51,167 nucleotides of DNA, taken from the NCBI GenBank assembly GCA_002400885.1, contig NVRM01000006.1:1-51167 (forward strand). The letters are read 5' to 3'. The translations under genes and the position numbers were made by a program. The DNA comes from Flavobacteriaceae bacterium. Its GTDB lineage: Bacteria; Bacteroidota; Bacteroidia; Flavobacteriales; Flavobacteriaceae. This document shows positions 1 to 8,447 of this stretch, one piece after another. Numbering within the stretch: position 1 is the stretch's first letter; each line of letters starts with the position of its first letter. The notes below the pieces were generated by a model, which was not told where the DNA came from, ran no database searches, and worked only from the letters and a program-made list of their open reading frames with translations.

Positions 1-1480
1 GCAGCAAATAAAACCGATATCGCTACAAATACATCAGATATAGACGCAATAGAAACAGAACAAACTACTCAGAATACAAGCATCGCAGCAAACAAAACCA
101 ATATCGCTACAAATGCAACTGACATAGACGCAATAGAATCGGAACAAACTACTCAGAATACAAGCATCGCAGCAAACAAAACCGATATCGCTACCAATGC
201 AACTGACATAGATACAATAGAAACAGAACAAACTACTCAGAATTCAAGTATCGCTGCAAACAAAACCGACATCGCTACCAATGCATCAGACATAGCTGCA
301 ATAGAAACAGAACAAGCTTCTCAGAATTCAAGCATCGCAGCAAACAAAACCGACATCGCTACCAATACATCAGATATAGATACAATAGAAACAGAACAAG
401 CTACTCAGAATACAAGCATCGCTGCAAATAAAACCGATATCGCTACTAATGCATCAGACATAGATACAATAGAATCAGAACAAACTACTCAGAATACAAG
501 CATCGCAGCAAACAAAACCGACATTGCTACCAATACATCAGACATAGATACTATAGAATCGGAACAAACTACTCAGAATACAAGCATCGCAGCAAACAAA
601 ACCAACATTGCTACCAATACATCAGACATAGATACTATAGAATCGGAACAAACTACTCAGAATACAAGCATCGCTGCAAATAAAACCGATATCGCTACCA
701 ATGCTACAGACATAGACGCAATAGAATCGGAACAAACTACTCAGAATACAAGTATCGCTACAAATAAAACCGACATTGCAACCAATGAAACTGACATCGC
801 TACCAATGCATCAGATATAGCTGCAATAGAAACAGAACAAACTTCTCAGAATACAAGCATCGCTGCAAACAAAACCGACATTGCTACCAATGCATCTGAC
901 ATAGACACAATAGAATCGGAACAAACTACTCAGAATACAAGCATCGCTACAAATAAAACCGATATCGCTACCAATGCATCAGATATAGATACTATAGAAA
1001 CAGAACAAACTTCTCAGAATTCAAGCATCGCAGCAAATAAAACCGATATCGCTACAAATGCAACAGACATAGATACAATAGAAACAGAACAAGCTACTCA
1101 GAATACAAGTATCACTGCAAACAAAACCGACATTGCTTCCAATAAAACTGATATCGCTACCAATGCAACAGATATAGATACAATAGAAACAGAACAAACT
1201 ACTCAGAATTCAAGTATCGCAGCAAACAAAACCGACATCGCTACCAATGCAACAGATATAGATACAATAGAAACAGAACAAACTACTCAGAATACAAGTA
1301 TCGCTGCAAATAAAACCGATATCGCTACAAATACATCAGATATAGATACAATAGAAACAGAACAAACTACTCAGAATTCAAGTATCGCAGCAAACAAAAC
1401 CGACATCGCTACCAATGCATCAGATATAGCTGCAATAGAAACAGAACAAGCTTCTCAGAATACAAGTATAGCAACAAATA
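1..1480 (+). repeat. Tandem 84-bp coding repeat, 17 units
   Basis: The marker CAGAAT recurs at 70, 154, 238, 322, 406, 490, 574, 658, 742, 847, 931, 1015, 1099, 1204, 1288, 1372 and 1456. The spacing is 84 bp except for two steps of 105 bp (742-847 and 1099-1204), where one extra 21-bp heptad (NETDIAT-like or NKTDIAS-like) is inserted. The unit is always a multiple of 21 bp, so the frame and heptad phase are kept. Units differ at scattered bases. The array continues left of the window. Confidence 0.95.
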
Positions 1481-2550
1481 CAACGAAAATTGAAAACCAT
1501 ATCGCCAATGATCTCGACATGAGTGCTACAAATGAAATTCAAGATATTAGTATTTCCGGTAATAATTTGACACTATCAAGTGGTAGTACCGTAACTATTC
1601 CTACATCAGATGGTTCAGAAACTATTATTCAGGCAGGTAATGCAATAACAAATATAACGGGTAGCGGTACAACAAGCGATCCTTATATTGTCACTGCAAC
1701 ACCTGCAACTTTAACAGATAATGGAGACGGCACTTATACTTTTTCAAATGGAATAAATACAGATGTAACTTTTGAATTGACAAAAAACCCCGCTCCTATT
1801 GCAGGGGGCTCCGATGCTAAAACGGACTGTAAAGCTCCAGAACAAGGAGAGACATCTTCTTTTACATTAACGGGAGAATATTTCACGTCAGATTCGGTTG
1901 TAACGATACCAGGACAAACAATAAATTCGGTGACCGTCATTAGTTCAACAGAATTATTAGTAGATGTAACCGCAGGAGGAACTACAGGGGATTTTAATGT
2001 CACCGTAACCAATACAAATGGATCAGGAACATTCCCTAATGGTTTTCATGTTAAAACCCCGTTGAATCCATCTATCATCCCTTCATTAAGTACTGATAAT
2101 AAAATGTATTACGACGGATATACACTTATGAAGACAGGTAGTTCTAATTGGGATGGAAATGCAAATTCAACAGCTCCAGATGGAAATTTACCAAGTACAA
2201 AGGATGGTGGATTTTCATTTACAATAGATCAAGATAATAAATGGATGAGTATAGGTATCGACGCTAGCCCTTCGTTGAGCCATTCATGGAATACGATTGA
2301 TTATGGTTTTAGATTTACTTCTAGTGAGAGTTTTACAATATATGAAAACAGTTCCCCTAAAGCTAATTCAATGAGCTATAATACGGGCGATACTTTTGAT
2401 ATACGCAAAGATTGTGATGGTATTATTACCTATTATAAAAATGGAAATTTAATTTATACGTCAACCGAAACGGCTACATCCGACTTATTTATAGATACGA
2501 GTTTTTATCGTAAAAACTCCTCAGTTTCCAATATACAACTGACAAAATAA
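1..2550 (+). CDS. Repetitive fibre/adhesin-like protein with TIG and lectin-like C-terminal domains (5' end outside window)
   Basis: The frame is open from base 1, so the Met codon at 1519 is internal and this is the 3' part of a longer gene (849 codons visible). Residues 1 to about 490 are tandem 28-residue units made of four heptads, with Ile and Asn at regular places (IAANKTDIATN, then DIDAIETEQTTQNTS). This pattern predicts a long coiled-coil stalk. After it come a beta-rich linker (NEIQDISISGNNLTLSSGS), a TIG/IPT-like immunoglobulin fold around 600-680, and a C-terminal concanavalin/SPRY-like segment with ITYYKNGNLIYTS. No type IX secretion sorting domain is evident at the C-terminus. 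A role as a surface or fibre protein is inference; the binding partner is unknown. Stop is TAA at 2548-2550. Confidence 0.75.
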   Translation, partial: AANKTDIATNTSDIDAIETEQTTQNTSIAANKTNIATNATDIDAIESEQTTQNTSIAANKTDIATNATDIDTIETEQTTQNSSIAANKTDIATNASDIAAIETEQASQNSSIAANKTDIATNTSDIDTIETEQATQNTSIAANKTDIATNASDIDTIESEQTTQNTSIAANKTDIATNTSDIDTIESEQTTQNTSIAANKTNIATNTSDIDTIESEQTTQNTSIAANKTDIATNATDIDAIESEQTTQNTSIATNKTDIATNETDIATNASDIAAIETEQTSQNTSIAANKTDIATNASDIDTIESEQTTQNTSIATNKTDIATNASDIDTIETEQTSQNSSIAANKTDIATNATDIDTIETEQATQNTSITANKTDIASNKTDIATNATDIDTIETEQTTQNSSIAANKTDIATNATDIDTIETEQTTQNTSIAANKTDIATNTSDIDTIETEQTTQNSSIAANKTDIATNASDIAAIETEQASQNTSIATNTTKIENHIANDLDMSATNEIQDISISGNNLTLSSGSTVTIPTSDGSETIIQAGNAITNITGSGTTSDPYIVTATPATLTDNGDGTYTFSNGINTDVTFELTKNPAPIAGGSDAKTDCKAPEQGETSSFTLTGEYFTSDSVVTIPGQTINSVTVISSTELLVDVTAGGTTGDFNVTVTNTNGSGTFPNGFHVKTPLNPSIIPSLSTDNKMYYDGYTLMKTGSSNWDGNANSTAPDGNLPSTKDGGFSFTIDQDNKWMSIGIDASPSLSHSWNTIDYGFRFTSSESFTIYENSSPKANSMSYNTGDTFDIRKDCDGIITYYKNGNLIYTSTETATSDLFIDTSFYRKNSSVSNIQLTK

Positions 2551-2710
2551 TTCCAAGTACTTAATAAAAACCGTACAAATTCATTAAACAACAAAGACTA
2601 GTGTTCCGTAGCCTAGTAGCAATATTATTAGAACCCATTCAGAAACAGAGAATAGCCTCGTAGAAGTAACTATCCGAATATTAACTATTGAAAGCAGAAA
2701 TCATCTATTC

Positions 2711-2760
2711 ACAGGAAGTCTTGACCCTTCAAAAAACGGGGTCCTGTGCTTCTCCTTTTT
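2711..2760 (+). terminator. Candidate terminator of the repeat-protein gene
   Basis: ACAGGA at 2711-2716 pairs with TCCTGT at 2742-2747, with an inner CCC/GGG. A pyrimidine tract ending in Ts follows at 2751-2760. It lies 160 bp beyond the stop codon, so the assignment is tentative. Confidence 0.4.
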
Positions 2761-2870
2761 TGGTGCTTATAAAAAACACCAAATAACCTCCTCTAAATGA
2801 CGAAAAAGTACTGGGTATAATCCCTGATTATGATGTTAAAAAATTAAGTAAGCTATTTTCACAATGTTTA

Positions 2871-2898
2871 AACCTCGATTGAGAATTCGAGGTTTTTT
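2871..2898 (+). terminator. Rho-independent terminator
   Basis: AACCTCGA (2871-2878) pairs perfectly with TCGAGGTT (2887-2894) across an 8-nt loop and runs into T6 on the plus strand. It sits between the plus-strand repeat gene and the convergent minus-strand gene ending at 2947. Confidence 0.65.
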
Positions 2899-2946
2899 CA
2901 TCTATTCTAAATTTCAATATGTGCTTCGAAGGATGGATACACTTAT

Positions 2947-3720
2947 TTATTGCTTTTTATAAATTTTTACGCCATTAACTGCATCAATTTTCAAACTTCC
3001 GTCTGCTCCTATTTCCATTAATCTTGCTTGGTTTTCCCCCGCCCATTGGACAATAAAAACAGTACTCTTAAATGTTTTATATACATCCGCTATTTTTCCG
3101 ATTTCTGGGTGAACGAACACATAATCATCTCCTGACACTTTCACATCAAACGACATGTCCTTATTCGCATATAAACCCAATAATGTCGTGAATCCAACCG
3201 GAACACTTTTTAAATTTTCTTGATCTATTCCTGTATACGCAACAGCCGTAATTTCAGGTGTTTTTTCAACAACAGACCTTAAAGGTTTTCCTTTATACGT
3301 ATGTATATAAGATTTAAATACTGCTAAACTCGCTCTAAGCGCCTCATGATACGCTTTTTTATACTCTTTGGCTTTACTTCTCCCAATGACTGTCGTATAA
3401 ACAACATTGTTTTTACAGTCCTTAAAACTCACCGCTAATTGGGTAGAAAACATGCCCGAGGTATCTATGATATCTACCTTTAAAGCCAAACAAGCATTCA
3501 TCGCTACTTCTTCAGAAAAGGCGTCGGTATCAAACAATACAATTAAATCACTCTTTGCCAATAAAAATTTTGCCAATGAATTTAATTGATACTTGTCCGG
3601 TGATTTCTGAAAACCATATTGCTTTTTAACAATAACAAACTTATAGCCATTTAACTCACTTTGTGCATTCACACAAAAGACACCTGCCATAAAAGCAGCA
3701 ATTAAGATTATTTTCTTCAT
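2947..3720 (-). CDS. Secreted protein of unknown function
   Basis: The Met at 3720 opens a classical signal peptide (MKKIILIAAFMAGVFCVNAQ). A longer frame reaching 3765 would put 15 charged residues in front of it and overlap the upstream gene, so 3720 is preferred. The mature part, about 237 residues, has no cysteine-rich or catalytic motif that I recognise. It is probably periplasmic or outer-membrane associated. It is the last gene of the leftward operon that starts at radC, lying 31 bp after the DUF5723 gene. Function unknown. Confidence 0.75.
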   Translation of the reverse strand: MKKIILIAAFMAGVFCVNAQSELNGYKFVIVKKQYGFQKSPDKYQLNSLAKFLLAKSDLIVLFDTDAFSEEVAMNACLALKVDIIDTSGMFSTQLAVSFKDCKNNVVYTTVIGRSKAKEYKKAYHEALRASLAVFKSYIHTYKGKPLRSVVEKTPEITAVAYTGIDQENLKSVPVGFTTLLGLYANKDMSFDVKVSGDDYVFVHPEIGKIADVYKTFKSTVFIVQWAGENQARLMEIGADGSLKIDAVNGVKIYKKQ

Positions 3721-3751
3721 GTAATTATATTTAATACGTGTAAATATACAA

Positions 3752-5125
3752 TTAATAAGCACCAAAAATAAAATTCATACCCAATTGCACATTAGCACTT
3801 TGCATATTGTACACGTTTCTCAATCCAAGCAGATTATCTGCAATGGCGTATATATTAAAGGCACCCGCTCTAGCCGAAATACCAAGGCCTACATTCGCAT
3901 AAGAAAAAGGATCTGCAGTATAGGTTATTTTTGTGGAAAGGGAGTTCCCAAATCTTCGTTCATAAAACAGGGTCGCTGCAATATAAGAATGCACAACGTT
4001 TAATCGTGAAAACAAATGTGCGCCTATTTTATTGCTGTAAGGAATAATTCGGTTTATAAACGTACAATCGTCATGTCGTTTTCTACCAAAAGAATATGTA
4101 ATAGAACCATTTAATTTTAGAGGTCTAAAATTCATAAAATTAGACATGATCGAATCTTTTTTAACTCGTTTTTCGAAATTATCCTTTAAGTCATTCCAAT
4201 AAGTATCTGGTGTATTTGGATCGAAATCCAATTGAAAACCTTCCAATGCATAAGTCCCTCTCAAACGATGGGATTCAACATTTTTAGTATAATAAATAAA
4301 CCCCAAATCCTGTAAACTCCCAGTAAGCTCCCATTGTTCTTTTGGCTGGTAGGTAAATCCAAGATCTAATCCAATTCCTAAATTCCCTCCGAATAAAAAT
4401 TGACTTTTCAGGTAGGATTGATCCGCCTCCACATCGTCCGGTAACTGAATACCTGCGGTTTCTAGGAGTACATCTATATTCGATAAATGTTGTTTATAAA
4501 TATTATCTGTTCCTTTTACGGTATAAAATTCACCCGTATTGCGTTTTGTAGATACGCTCGCAACACTTGAATATATTTTTGCACGCATACCAAACCTAGT
4601 AAACTCATTTACCTTACGGGATATACCAACATGAAACACACCTAGTAATTCCGCTTGACCTGCTAATTTAGCAATTGAATAACGTCGGTTCAACACCGTA
4701 TTTCCATCGTAAAACAAATCAACTAAATCCTTTGGGAATTTAAACAATACATCTAACTCCTGATAATAGCCCACACTTACATAGCTATTATCCCGAAGCC
4801 TAATCCCAATATTTAACAGTTCCATTTGTTGATTAAAACTTAAAAACTCACTCTTCCCAAAGGAATTATAGATGTCTTTAATTTTATCATTTATAGACAC
4901 CTTGTTATCGGCTAATAAATCATAAGCGGAAAAACCAGTAAAACCAGCGTGGAAAGATAGTTGGGAAAGCCCAGGGACTCCAATGTGAAACTTACCTTGA
5001 AAATCTACTGCAGGGTTTAATAACAATGTTTGTGGTAATTGTGCAAAATCATAGAGCACTTGTTTATTCTGAGCACTTATTAAAAAAGTAAACAGAAAAC
5101 TACTTAAGAGGATTAATTTTCTCAT
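3752..5125 (-). CDS. DUF5723-family outer-membrane beta-barrel-like protein
   Basis: 457 residues with an N-terminal signal peptide (MRKLILLSSFLFTFLISAQ). The body has alternating aromatic and polar strands typical of Bacteroidota porin-like barrels, with the family's early LLNPAVDFQGKFHIGVPG and FNIYAIADNLLGLRN near the C-terminus. The family is known only as a domain of unknown function; an outer-membrane location is inferred from the strand pattern. The start overlaps the stop of the upstream lipoprotein gene by 4 bp (ATGA), implying translational coupling and a shared envelope role. Confidence 0.75.
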   Translation of the reverse strand: MRKLILLSSFLFTFLISAQNKQVLYDFAQLPQTLLLNPAVDFQGKFHIGVPGLSQLSFHAGFTGFSAYDLLADNKVSINDKIKDIYNSFGKSEFLSFNQQMELLNIGIRLRDNSYVSVGYYQELDVLFKFPKDLVDLFYDGNTVLNRRYSIAKLAGQAELLGVFHVGISRKVNEFTRFGMRAKIYSSVASVSTKRNTGEFYTVKGTDNIYKQHLSNIDVLLETAGIQLPDDVEADQSYLKSQFLFGGNLGIGLDLGFTYQPKEQWELTGSLQDLGFIYYTKNVESHRLRGTYALEGFQLDFDPNTPDTYWNDLKDNFEKRVKKDSIMSNFMNFRPLKLNGSITYSFGRKRHDDCTFINRIIPYSNKIGAHLFSRLNVVHSYIAATLFYERRFGNSLSTKITYTADPFSYANVGLGISARAGAFNIYAIADNLLGLRNVYNMQSANVQLGMNFIFGAY

Positions 5126-5676
5126 GCTTTATTTAAATTTACAACTAATTTCAATGAGGACTTTAAGATAAATTCTGAAGGATCTGTTGCTTTAATAAGC
5201 TTGCCAGAAGTGCTATGCCACAAAGAAATGTTCATTCCAAAATAATGTGTCTTATCGAGTACTTTAATTTCGTTTTCAGGAATGGTTAATATATGCGACA
5301 ACTTACCTGATTTTGCAGGTACAATTATCACAGGTTTTAAGGTGTAAATTAATTTTTTATTAATGTCGTAAAAGAAAATATTCAATGTGAAATTTCTATT
5401 AAAACTATTTTCTGTTTCTACGGTAAATTCTGCACGCTTTAGATAAGGGCTAAGATCATCCAAATCAGGGACTTTTACCATATCGCTCGTAACAGGGATC
5501 TCTTGATTAAATTCATCCAAAAACTTAGGTGCTTTCAAGCTTAGATGTACTAAGGTAAAGAGATACGTCGATTCAAAACTGGCATCGTCTAATTGATCTG
5601 TGTCTATAGACTTTGTACATGCAAAGCACAGTACAAGCAAGAAAAAATAAGTGATTTTTGTGGGGCTTACTATCAT
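5122..5676 (-). CDS. Putative lipoprotein, operon partner of the DUF5723 protein
   Basis: 184 residues. The N-terminus is hydrophobic and ends in a lipobox-like LCFAC, so the mature protein would start at Cys20 with an acylated, probably periplasm-facing terminus. The rest looks like a beta-sandwich (alternating hydrophobic strands such as FTLNIFFYDINKKLIYTL). No family recognised. It is translationally coupled to the downstream barrel gene (4-bp overlap) and lies 18 bp after yjjG. A role as an accessory lipoprotein of the barrel is inference. Confidence 0.7.
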   Translation of the reverse strand: MIVSPTKITYFFLLVLCFACTKSIDTDQLDDASFESTYLFTLVHLSLKAPKFLDEFNQEIPVTSDMVKVPDLDDLSPYLKRAEFTVETENSFNRNFTLNIFFYDINKKLIYTLKPVIIVPAKSGKLSHILTIPENEIKVLDKTHYFGMNISLWHSTSGKLIKATDPSEFILKSSLKLVVNLNKA

Positions 5677-5694
5677 TTTCTGTTGGGTTGTTCT

Positions 5695-6381
5695 TTATAA
5701 AAACTGTTTAATCTCTAATAAATTGCTTACCGATTTAATATTTTCAGCAACTTGTTCGTTTTCAAAGTTACAAAAAATGACATCCATCCCTGCACTTTTT
5801 GCTCCCATAATATCTGCTTCCCAGTTATCTCCAATCATAATAGAATGATTCATAGTGGTTTTTGCCAATCTTACAGCTTCATTAAAAATGATCGGATTTG
5901 GTTTTTTAACACCTGTATTCTCCGAAGTAATAACCAACTCAAAATAAGGACTTAATTTAGAGGCCTTCAATTTTTCATATTGCACCTCATTAAATCCATT
6001 AGTAATCATATGAAGTTTATAATTTTTATCCTTTAGATAATCTAAAATCTCGAATACCCCTGGGAATAACAAATTGTTTTCAGGGAGTTCTTTTATATAT
6101 GCAGCAGCAAGAACTTCAATTTTCTCTTCAGGAACAGCAAGTTTCAATATTTTGAACGTATCTCTTAACCTGCCCGTTTTTAATTCCTCTTTACTTATTT
6201 TTTCCTTTCCAAACAGCCTCCAATATTTTACATTTATGGGTACATAATAATTAAAAAACTTCGCCATATCAACTGTTAGCTTATGCTTTTTAAATATGCT
6301 GATAAAAGCTAATTTTGAATTCGCTTCAAAATCCCAAAGTGTATGATCTAAATCAAAAAAAACGTCTGTAATTGTATTCAT
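5695..6381 (-). CDS. yjjG: YjjG-family HAD nucleotidase (noncanonical pyrimidine nucleotidase)
   Basis: A HAD-superfamily phosphatase of 228 residues, the usual length. Motif I is FFDLDHTLWD with Asp10 as nucleophile and Asp12 as acid/base. Motif II is in HMITNGF, motif III is KKPNP, and motif IV is MIGDNWEADIMGA. The early FDLDHTLWDFE form is typical of YjjG, which dephosphorylates noncanonical pyrimidine and other nucleoside monophosphates in the cytoplasm (house-cleaning). The start codon directly abuts the stop of the upstream deacetylase-like gene. Substrate assignment rests on the family alone. Confidence 0.85.
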   Translation of the reverse strand: MNTITDVFFDLDHTLWDFEANSKLAFISIFKKHKLTVDMAKFFNYYVPINVKYWRLFGKEKISKEELKTGRLRDTFKILKLAVPEEKIEVLAAAYIKELPENNLLFPGVFEILDYLKDKNYKLHMITNGFNEVQYEKLKASKLSPYFELVITSENTGVKKPNPIIFNEAVRLAKTTMNHSIMIGDNWEADIMGAKSAGMDVIFCNFENEQVAENIKSVSNLLEIKQFL

Positions 6382-7674
6382 TTATTTTATTATATTTTTA
6401 TATACTGTTTTCCATCCTTTCCACGCTCCATAATTCCCAACACTTTCGTTATGAAATACCGTAATAAACGTACCATTAACTTTTTTAACCTCGTTTTTTA
6501 AATCAGTTATTTTAACCAAACTTTCATCTACCGTATACTTTAAAATAGTATTCAATGCACGATCAGATACCGCAAAAGGAAATAATTTTAAAGGGGTTTG
6601 AATTTCAAGGTCTATATTATAAAAATAAAAAGGTGTACAGGAACTAGCCCTAAACCCTACCGCCGTATTATACCCCATAGAATAGTCTTCTAGAATATCA
6701 AGATCTAATAAACTCTCATAAGTATCAGGGAAATTGAGTCTTAAATAATGCTGCCGAGACCTGTACAATGGCACATTGGTAATGCTCTCTAATTTACTTT
6801 TCTCTTTTTTTAATTTCGTTGGATTATTAAACGTAAAATACGATGGTAACAAGCCCACTTTCGCATAATCTCCAACAGATTTAATCAAAGACATATAGGT
6901 GCTACTCGTCGTAGAAATATTGGTGTCGTAGGTCGTATAGTTACTTATCAGAAAGAAAAACAAGGTATCGATCCCTGTTTCTTTTTGTAATTTAATCAGA
7001 TGCTTAAAGGTATCATAAGGGTCTCTTTTAAAATTAAAAACCACTAAAAACCGGCACCAAAAATTCATCCATCTCAACATGAAAAAATCATTGATAAATC
7101 CCCCCATGGTTCTCATCACCCCTTTGTGTTTAAAGGCAAACACATTGCTTACATTGATGATTGAAATAAACTTAAACTCTCTTTGTTGGTAGTTGTAATC
7201 TGGAAATTTTTCTTTTAGAATCTCTAAAAATTTAAAAGCCCAGATATCAATCATTGGTTTTTCCAAAAAGCCATTTTTAAAGGCCAAACTCTGCTTTGGT
7301 GAAAATCGTTCATGAGCATCCTTCACAAAAGGTAAGTATTCTTCGTACCTACTCAATAAGTAAAAGCTAGCGGCAAAAATATCAAAAGGAATGGTAGACT
7401 TATCACCGGCTGCAAAAAAGCAAGGTTCATCATTCCATTTTCGAATAATAATCTCCACATCATTTACCCCTTGTTCGAATAGTAAATCATGACTTCTTAT
7501 AAAAAACTCTGATCCTAAAGAGGCTTTTGAATAGGTTATTTTAGGTCCATTATGTGCCACAAATTCCTCTATCTTTGTGGTAAAAGACACTGGTATTTTT
7601 AAAATTCTAACAAAGATATGTTTGAAAATATAATTAACCCTCGGTGTTATTTTATGCGTATATACAAGTAGCAC
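6382..7674 (-). CDS. DUF7033-containing polysaccharide deacetylase-like protein
   Basis: 430 residues. The N-terminal 130 residues (IPFDIFAASFYLLSRYEEY) match the DUF7033 domain that precedes polysaccharide-deacetylase domains in Flavobacteriaceae. The rest has the layout of a NodB-like TIM-barrel fold (KETGIDTLFFFLISN, GLLPSYFTFNNPTKLKKEKS, TFITVFHNES). I do not see the canonical metal triad (an Asp followed by HxxxH), so deacetylase activity is uncertain. It lies 17 bp after radC and abuts yjjG. A cell-surface polysaccharide role is inferred from the family. Confidence 0.65.
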   Translation of the reverse strand: MLLVYTHKITPRVNYIFKHIFVRILKIPVSFTTKIEEFVAHNGPKITYSKASLGSEFFIRSHDLLFEQGVNDVEIIIRKWNDEPCFFAAGDKSTIPFDIFAASFYLLSRYEEYLPFVKDAHERFSPKQSLAFKNGFLEKPMIDIWAFKFLEILKEKFPDYNYQQREFKFISIINVSNVFAFKHKGVMRTMGGFINDFFMLRWMNFWCRFLVVFNFKRDPYDTFKHLIKLQKETGIDTLFFFLISNYTTYDTNISTTSSTYMSLIKSVGDYAKVGLLPSYFTFNNPTKLKKEKSKLESITNVPLYRSRQHYLRLNFPDTYESLLDLDILEDYSMGYNTAVGFRASSCTPFYFYNIDLEIQTPLKLFPFAVSDRALNTILKYTVDESLVKITDLKNEVKKVNGTFITVFHNESVGNYGAWKGWKTVYKNIIK

Positions 7675-7691
7675 TCACTCTGATTTTAGAT

Positions 7692-8390
7692 TTATAGTAG
7701 CCCTTCATCGGCAAAGCTAAAATACGTTTTTTCTGTAATAATCACATGGTCTAAAACTTTTATATCCAATGTAAGGCCACCTTCAGTAATTTTTCTGGTT
7801 AAAATTTTATCTGATTCGCTTGGGCTTTCTTTTCCAGAAGGATGGTTGTGACATAATATAATACCCGTAGCTAACAACCCAATAGCCTGTTTAAAAAGCA
7901 AACGCGTATCTACTAATGTCCCTGTCAAACCTCCTTTACTCAACTGTGTTTTAGCTATAATTTTATTTGAATTATTTAAAAACACCACCCAGAACTCTTC
8001 GTGATTCAAATCACCAATCATAGGTTTCATCAATACAAAAACATCCCTGCTTCCTGTAATAGAAACAGGAACTACCTCCTTAGAAACCAGCTGTCTTCTC
8101 CCTAATTCCAAGGCTGTAATAATAGAAATCGCCTTCGCTTCACCGATCCCTTTAAACTTCATAAGTTCAGGAACTGACACCCTTCCAAAGGCCGATAAAT
8201 CATTTTCTAAAGAAGATAAAATACGCTTAGATAAGTCCACAGCGGTCTCGTTTCTATTCCCAGACCCTATCAAAATAGCCACCAATTCAGCATTGGATAA
8301 ACTCCGCTTTCCAAATTTCATTAATTTTTCTCGAGGTCTGTCATCCATGGACCAGGATTTAATTGTTAATGATTTTGAAGGCTTGTCCAT
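7692..8390 (-). CDS. radC: RadC family JAMM/MPN+ protein
   Basis: 232 residues, typical length. There is an N-terminal UPF0758 helical part (SWSMDDRPREKLMKFG), a helix-hairpin-helix around 79-87 (FKGIGEAKA), and a C-terminal JAB1/MPN metalloprotease-like domain. Its zinc motif His181-x-His183-PSG...Asp194 is intact, as is the upstream Glu131/132. The family is widely named DNA repair protein RadC, but a repair role in vivo is not established. It is the first gene of the leftward operon and is divergent from trkA across a 57-bp gap. Confidence 0.92.
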   Translation of the reverse strand: MDKPSKSLTIKSWSMDDRPREKLMKFGKRSLSNAELVAILIGSGNRNETAVDLSKRILSSLENDLSAFGRVSVPELMKFKGIGEAKAISIITALELGRRQLVSKEVVPVSITGSRDVFVLMKPMIGDLNHEEFWVVFLNNSNKIIAKTQLSKGGLTGTLVDTRLLFKQAIGLLATGIILCHNHPSGKESPSESDKILTRKITEGGLTLDIKVLDHVIITEKTYFSFADEGLL

Positions 8391-8421
8391 AAGTTAATTT
8401 TTTTACTAAAGATAAGATTTT

Positions 8422-8429
8422 TATATTTG
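8422..8429 (+). promoter_or_regulatory. Bacteroidetes-type -7 promoter element of trkAH
   Basis: TATATTTG fits the Bacteroidetes TAnnTTTG consensus and lies 18 bp before the trkA start codon in the radC-trkA divergent gap. No convincing -33 TTG at the usual distance was found. Confidence 0.5.
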
Positions 8430-8447
8430 TGATAAATAACCATAACA

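Larger units (their letters stand above)
2551..2946. other. Intergenic region with two candidate terminators
   Basis: No supportable gene. It holds a hairpin at 2711-2747 (ACAGGA pairs with TCCTGT) followed by a T run at 2756-2760, and a clean hairpin at 2871-2894 followed by T6. Between them is a weak inverted repeat, TTTGGTG/CACCAAA, at 2759-2783. Confidence 0.6.

Noticed and set aside
34-231. Minus-strand ORF in the repeat region
   Set aside because: Antisense shadow of the coding repeat, low-complexity Cys/Tyr-rich translation.
1-1480. Repeat array as CRISPR
   Set aside because: Units are 84 bp, contiguous and in one open frame, with no distinct spacers; they are protein-coding heptads.
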